Assembly (NCBI GenBank): GCA_947652115.1
Contig: OX393572.1
Coordinates: forward strand, 4,807,066-4,871,065
DNA length: 64,000 nt
Direction of reading: 5' to 3'
DNA from: Blastomussa wellsi
Taxonomy: Eukaryota; Cnidaria; Anthozoa; Scleractinia; Plerogyridae
Under the pieces are notes generated by a model. That model was not told the DNA's origin. It was given only the letters and a program-made list of their open reading frames with translations, and did not search any database. Both the position numbers and the translations under genes were made by a program. Below, one piece after another: positions 59,225 to 64,000 of this stretch (positions are counted from its first letter, which is position 1; every line of letters starts with the position of its first letter).

Positions 59225-59600
59225 TAATTATTAAGGTTATTAATGATAATGATAATGATAATGAATTTGTATAGCGCTAAAACTATAAAAGAATATTCAA
59301 AAGCGCTTAACATTAAGTTAAAATTAATGAATAAATAATGAGTAAAAAAATTAAAAATCGCTAAAAGCTATAATAATACAATGATATGTATGCTATGATC
59401 AAATCTAAAAATGAGATTCGAAAATTCCAAACTAAATTAAAATTAAACATTAGAACTATTCCAACAAATCAAAAGCTTTCTTAAAAAGAAATGTTTTAAG
59501 TTCCTTTTTGAAAATGGCGAGGCCATTGAAATAATAAATAAATAAATTCGCTGATACCCATTTATTCACTTGGGTGAAAAGAGGCACTACCAGAGTAAAT
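59225..59600 (+). repeat. Dispersed repeat with TGATAA microsatellite
   Basis: It starts with iterated 'taatgataatga' (about 59241-59264), then 'tttgtatagcgctaaaac', 'caaaagcgcttaacattaag' and 'tttcttaaaaagaaatgttt', and ends near 'gggtgaaaagaggcactacc'. The 'tatagcgct' and 'gcgctt' phrases are typical of dispersed non-coding repeats in invertebrate genomes. Class unassigned. Confidence 0.45.
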
Positions 59601-59622
59601 CAAGTGTCTTGCATTTTTTGCC

Positions 59623-59800
59623 AATAGGCCACTTCAGATAATACCATAATACTCTTTCTTTGTCCCCAAAATTTTGCATAAGCATTGTTTCCAGTTTCTC
59701 ATGGGACTTATAATGGTCCCAAGAGAAACCAAAAGCAATGCTTATGCAAAATTTTGGGGACAAGCAAAAAGTATTATGGTATTTTCGGAAGTGTCCTATT
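59623..59800. mobile_element. Palindromic MITE, 'ccataata/ttttgcata' family
   Basis: Arms 59623-59707 and 59717-59800 are inverted over about 84 bp with few mismatches. They share 'ataccataatact' and 'tgtccccaaaattttgcata'. It belongs with 30949-31106. The loop is only about ten bases, so a transcript would form one long hairpin. Confidence 0.85.
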
Positions 59801-59940
59801 AAGCCACAGCGCCTTCCGTGGTATGGTTATAATTAGCTGCGAAGAAGACTTCTAAAGAATGTAACTGCTTTCGGTTTTCTCGAATCTGACAGGTTCTTAA
59901 CACGCCCTATTTTTGACCAAATTAGAGCGTGCGCAGATTA
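59801..59940. other. Spacer between two MITEs
   Basis: Short AT-rich spacer with no feature. Confidence 0.4.
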
Positions 59941-59960
59941 AGTGTCCAATAACAAACTGT

Positions 59961-60097
59961 CCAATAGGCCCTTTTCCCCGACCCAGTCACATGGTACAAA
60001 ATAACACGCCGCTGGTTAGCAAGTTACGCTCTGGGACATGAAGACCAGCAGGGTGTTATTTTGTACCATGTGACTGGGTCGTGCAAAAAGCCTATTA
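59961..60097. mobile_element. MITE with perfect 29-bp inverted repeat
   Basis: Arms 59979-60007 and 60053-60081 are perfect inverted copies starting 'cgacccagtcacatggtaca'. Outside them, 'aataggc' and 'gcctatt' extend the symmetry with mismatches. 'gtgtccaataacaa' (59942) and 'gtgcccaataacaa' (60102) flank it as near-identical direct repeats, suggesting insertion into, or with duplication of, a short host sequence. Confidence 0.85.
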
Positions 60098-60217
60098 CGA
60101 GGTGCCCAATAACAAGGTTGGCGTGTTGCGCATGCTCGCTCTCTTTCCTTGGTTCCTTATTACGACTGAACACTCCATGATATTCCTGGCACTTTTATTT
60201 TAAAAAATCGCTTTTTA

Positions 60218-60619
60218 TCACAGTGATGATAAATCGTCAACACTTTTTGCTTTGAGGACGTTTTTCTCGAATTTTGTTATAGTTAAGATTAATTGATAAT
60301 AGGCAATTAGAAGAGAACCGAATGTTAGAGTTGTAATAGGACTGAGTGGAGTCCAATTATGTCTGTAATCATGCATATTTGTGATGAAACAAATCAGACT
60401 CCCGCTTCGTGGTCGTCCGATTTTGTTAATCACTTGCATGATAATGACATGGTAAAATGCTCCCATGTCCCAATCCACGGTTTTCGTTTCTGAATCGAAC
60501 CTAAAACCAACCCATGTCCTCCCCCTCAGCCGCCACCGCCATCCATAACCCACCTCCCCCCACGCAGAGGGGCATCCCTCATACACCGTCCCAGGGAAGG
60601 TTTTGAGTAATTGTAACAT
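60218..60619 (-). other. Open frame of 133 codons, probably repeat-derived
   Basis: The minus ATG frame is the longest single open frame outside the DMRT gene that starts with ATG. The middle ('ITNMHDYRHNWTPLSPITTL') gives me an impression of a peptide seen in many unrelated cnidarian predictions, which would mean a repeat-derived frame, but I cannot verify that. No domain, signal peptide or splice context is visible. I do not call it a gene. Confidence 0.25.
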
Positions 60620-62460
60620 GAAAATGTGTTAAATAACACATTTTACAACAACAACCTTATTATTATTTTTTAACATTTAACTTAAAATAAAAGATTACAA
60701 AACAAAAATATCAGTAATACTTCACTCAGAATAGCTCAGGAGCTAATCGAGCTGAGTGAAGTTAAATTAAATTAACAAATAACATGTGTTAGCTGGTAAC
60801 TAAAGCTTCTAACGTACAAATAGAAAAAGAACAATTATCGCAACAGACCTAAAAATAGGTCCGCAATGCGTACTTGTGTGGGATTATACATAGAGGATTG
60901 AAAAGTAAGCCATAAGCAATGGAATAAAAATTAATGAATAAGGTAATATGGTTGGTATCAACATACATGACAGACTTCAAATTTAGAGTTGGAATTTTAT
61001 TGATGGTGCTTTGTTATATTGAGTTGTACAAGTAGCATGGAGATGGTTGGCTGGAATAAATTCAGCCTTATACATAATGAATTCTGCAACTGAAATTGAT
61101 ACAGTGTAATATAAAGATTTAGCCAAGCCTAAAAGTGGAGCTCCGTATTTTTGCTGGTTCTTAATAATTTCTCTGAAATAAATAATAATTAAAAACGTCA
61201 ACTCGAATTGCAGAATCTCCGCTAAGAATGACCATAAAATGTGAAAAAATGCTGCCAGAAGAAAAACCGGACATGAGCCCGCGATCAAGGAAGAAAACCA
61301 ATGCCTGGCCAGCGGTCAACTTCAAAAAACACATTACCTCGACGAGTTCTAACCTGAGCCCGCGATCTGCTCATGTGATACTGGTCAGCGGATACCTCGA
61401 TTCGACAGCTGTCAATTGACCATAACATGGATGCCCTATAACAAAGATGTAAGCTGATAAGGCTGACAAGGTGTTTACAAGGCATGGCTATTTATGGCCG
61501 CCATGTTGCGCGACTCCGTCGACGTCGTCGTCGTCGTGCGTACGCGCCCACGAGCAATACCGCTAGCCATGATAACCATGAGAAAATCAACTCATGGGTT
61601 CCGTTTTCTTTCCCATTTGAGTATGGGGCTCCGCTTGGCGACCCTTAGGGCCGCCGGAGCTCCGCTATTATTGAATACATAAAACATCCAGAGAAATATG
61701 GATATTTAACAGTTATTTTTAGCTCATTATCCGGCAAGTCCGAGGAGAATAGCTGTTTTAGTAAATTATCAACTCCGGTTTTTATACTCGTAGGAATTTT
61801 CAAACAGTACACTTGTTCAGTTTTTTTGATGTTATTAACAGTGCATGCGGACATTTCAGTTCGACCTAAACGAAGCGATTGTGTGAAAAGGCGGCAAAAT
61901 CAGTGGTGCGTGGCTCACTCTGTAAGTTGAATGAAATACGTGAGAAAAGTGACGACAATCTTCTTCGTAAATATCCTGGGTTCCATATCACTTCTAAAGT
62001 TTTCCTTATCGTGTAAAATCACGGCAAATGATGTTTATTAACGGGAAGATCCGAAATTATTGCGGAGCTGACCGTTGCATTTCTTGTACAATTCAAAACG
62101 GACGTATATTTACCTTTCCATATCTAGCCGACTCGATCTCTCGGCTGATCATCTGACTGAAATTTAGTAACTCAGAATAACTGCGTTGAAACAAAGGTGA
62201 GATCCCTCTGAGGTAAAGGACAACATTATCTGTCAATTGCTGCACGGATTACAACTGCAGGGCCCGATGAGCGGATTTTGAAGTGGGGGCTAATGCGAAC
62301 GCGTTAGCGCGAGCTAACTAGGGGGTTCCGGGGGGTATGTAAACGACAGACCTGGTTAACTAAATTAAAATTTTCTAAGGATCACCTTTAGTCCACCTGA
62401 ACAAAAAGTAAGCAAAGAGTAAACGAGCCATTTCACCTCTAAACCAAAACCGAAGTCAAC
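60620..62460. other. Intergenic, with one G+C-richer patch
   Basis: 61210-61700 is richer in G+C, with 'gagcccgcgatc' twice (61276, 61355) and 'gtcgtcgtcgtcg' at about 61524. The minus frame 61854-61645 (69 codons) has no recognised motif. No gene is supported. Confidence 0.35.
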
Positions 62461-62642
62461 AGACCTTTTTAGCTACGTATGTAAATTGCTCATTTCAGAT
62501 CATGTGATGCTATCAAGAGAATTACTCCTTTGTCCAATTGGAAATTATTCATAAATTTCCGCGCGGATTTGTTTGAATTTGAAAGCAAGTATCATCACGT
62601 GATCTGAAATGGGGCAACAAACAAACGAAGCTAAAAAGGTCT
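62461..62642. mobile_element. MITE with ~48-bp inverted ends
   Basis: The left 'agacctttttagctacgtat' ... 'catttcagatcatgtgat' and the complement of the right ('agacctttttagcttcgttt' ... 'catttcagatcacgtgat') are inverted repeats with several substitutions and a small length difference. 182 bp in total, non-coding. Confidence 0.8.
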
Positions 62643-63279
62643 ATTTACGATGAAGAGAGCACTGATAAATAAGCTTACACAACAGAAAAGAACGATACAG
62701 AAGAACGATTTAGAAAGCTGATAATAGCAGAGCAGAACGATTTAGGAATGAAAAAATGTCTTACCTTAACTGCACATGCAAACAATTTGCATCGGTAGGC
62801 TTATAAAAATGCCGAAAAAACCAATATGGCTGATATTCCGCTTGTACCCAGTTCCTTTCGAATACTTGTACCCAGTTTATCCAGTCTACCGGATGTTAGT
62901 TTGGTCACGTGCCCTTAGACAAACCCAGCCAGCCAGCCACATGATTTGCAGGGTCATGGTATACTTCGTAAAAGCCCACACAAAAATGTATAGAACGGAT
63001 ACAGACTTCTAAAAAAAAATCACTTCCGAGATCTAAAACAAATTCCATGTGGTCGAGACTGGTGCAAAAAACGATTGTTCCCACTTTTATGCAAAGCTTG
63101 CTGCAGTAAAAAAAATGTGTGTTATGACTTTATTTGGCAGTAAAAAATGTGAATGTTGTTTAAAGTGGCATGCACTTGGCTTCGATCAGAGATAGTTTCC
63201 AGGCATACCACTGAAAACAGAGAGAAAAAAAATAACTGATAATCCCAACTGGCAAGAGGCTACAACAGACAAATCGCAA
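62643..63279. other. Intergenic, no gene seen
   Basis: 'ttgtacccagtt' occurs twice near 62841-62876 in a short irregular repeat. Nothing else is supported. Confidence 0.4.
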
Positions 63280-63671
63280 TTAAAGGGGCAGTCTCACGCT
63301 ATTTTTAGTAACACATCGAAAATCCAAGAGACACTTTTCGGTTAATAGAAGCTGTATGATAATGATAAAAAATCATTTGAAAGACTGTCGTAATGTATTG
63401 AAACTGTTCATACATGATTTTCCGGGCGGATGGTCAAGATAGAGATTGTTGCCAACTTGAGAACGTCGGGCCGATGTTTTCAAGTTTTCCCATTACATCT
63501 CATATGAAATCAGTACTAGCATATTTTTCCTCGTCCTTCTATTCTGAATTCACTTGATGTTATAAAATTAGTGATTTAGAAACGATTTGAGTATCTACGA
63601 GGCGTTAGAAGTTTAAATCTAGGTAATTCTGACCAAAAATCGTGATAAACTCCGTGAGACTGCCCCTTTAA
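63280..63671. mobile_element. 392-bp MITE, 'ttaaaggggcagtctcacg' family
   Basis: Perfect 19-bp inverted ends: 'ttaaaggggcagtctcacg' at 63280-63298 and its complement at 63653-63671. The left sub-terminal sequence resembles the right end of 26711-27105. The interior is AT-rich and non-coding. The flanking context is compatible with a TA or TTAA target. Confidence 0.8.
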
Positions 63672-64000
63672 CTTCGTGAAGCTATGCACGTATTAATCTT
63701 TACGGAAATTCCTGGCATTGCCTACTTGGATGTATTTTAGGAGTGACGATTACGTAGTTACACCTAAAAATATTATAATCTTTTGATTTAAAACAGTGGC
63801 CAATATCGAATTTCTTGTTAAATTATCAATAAATTACCGAGTCTACAGATCAAGTTGTAATCGTGATATAGAAAATCAGATTATTATGCGACCACAAATA
63901 GATGAAATAAGACAAACAAATGAATTATATATTTATTCAATTGTCAAAGACATTTTAAGTCTTATAACTTTATCTCACCAAATAGTTCCGTTTTTTGCTG
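63672..64000. other. AT-rich window end
   Basis: No gene or repeat boundary seen. Any feature here would be cut by the window end. Confidence 0.4.

Noticed and set aside
1..64000. CRISPR array, operon, phage or bacterial island
   Set aside because: No regularly spaced short repeats with unique spacers, no ribosome-binding-site-led gene clusters; introns and animal transposon types indicate a eukaryotic nuclear genome.

Overview
The window looks like metazoan nuclear DNA. It is AT-rich, intron-bearing and full of short transposon remnants. One gene is clear: a DM-domain (doublesex/mab-3 related) transcription factor of the DMRTA type on the + strand at about 55.58-57.45 kb. A cnidarian, probably an anthozoan such as a stony coral, is my best guess. 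It rests on the compact DMRT gene, tRNA-derived SINEs ending in a 'tgcgatggactagcatccc' body, Penelope-like retroelement pieces with a GIY-YIG-type C-terminus, and many small inverted-repeat elements. The species assignment is inference.

Layout. 0-5 kb: AT-rich DNA with one CpG-rich patch (0.56-1.2 kb). 5-12 kb: a palindromic MITE, a G homopolymer, a 1.05-kb element with 84-nt inverted ends and an internal 140-bp duplication, and a MITE with imperfect ends. 12-20 kb: almost featureless, with one CpG-rich patch and a tRNA-headed repeat. 20-27 kb: a MITE, a tRNA-SINE, nested palindromes, a Penelope-type stem-loop motif, minus-oriented copies of a roughly 110-bp repeat, and a long MITE. 27-36 kb: near-empty AT-rich DNA with one MITE and a 315-bp tandem duplication. 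36-42 kb: a repeat cluster with a SINE-like piece, a Penelope-like 3' end, a LINE reverse-transcriptase fragment and a SINE tail, plus one possible orphan exon on the minus strand. 42-52 kb: mostly empty, with one MITE and one CpG-rich possible promoter. 52-57.5 kb: a possible TATA promoter and leader exon, tandem repeats, a SINE, then the DMRT gene. 57.5-64 kb: a repeat-rich tail with four further MITEs.

The DMRT model has three coding exons (55587-55905, 56252-56350, 56434-57224). The splice phases agree and the total is exactly 403 codons including the stop. The product of 402 residues has an N-terminal DM zinc module, a His-rich linker, a consensus sumoylation motif, a DMA domain and a C-terminal double-CXXC zinc-ribbon-like motif. 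A strong 3' splice site four bases before the ATG implies at least one untranslated exon upstream.

No prokaryotic operon, CRISPR array, rRNA or intact tRNA gene was seen. Almost all other open frames are short and unsupported. Repeat family names come from recognition by eye; no database search was possible.
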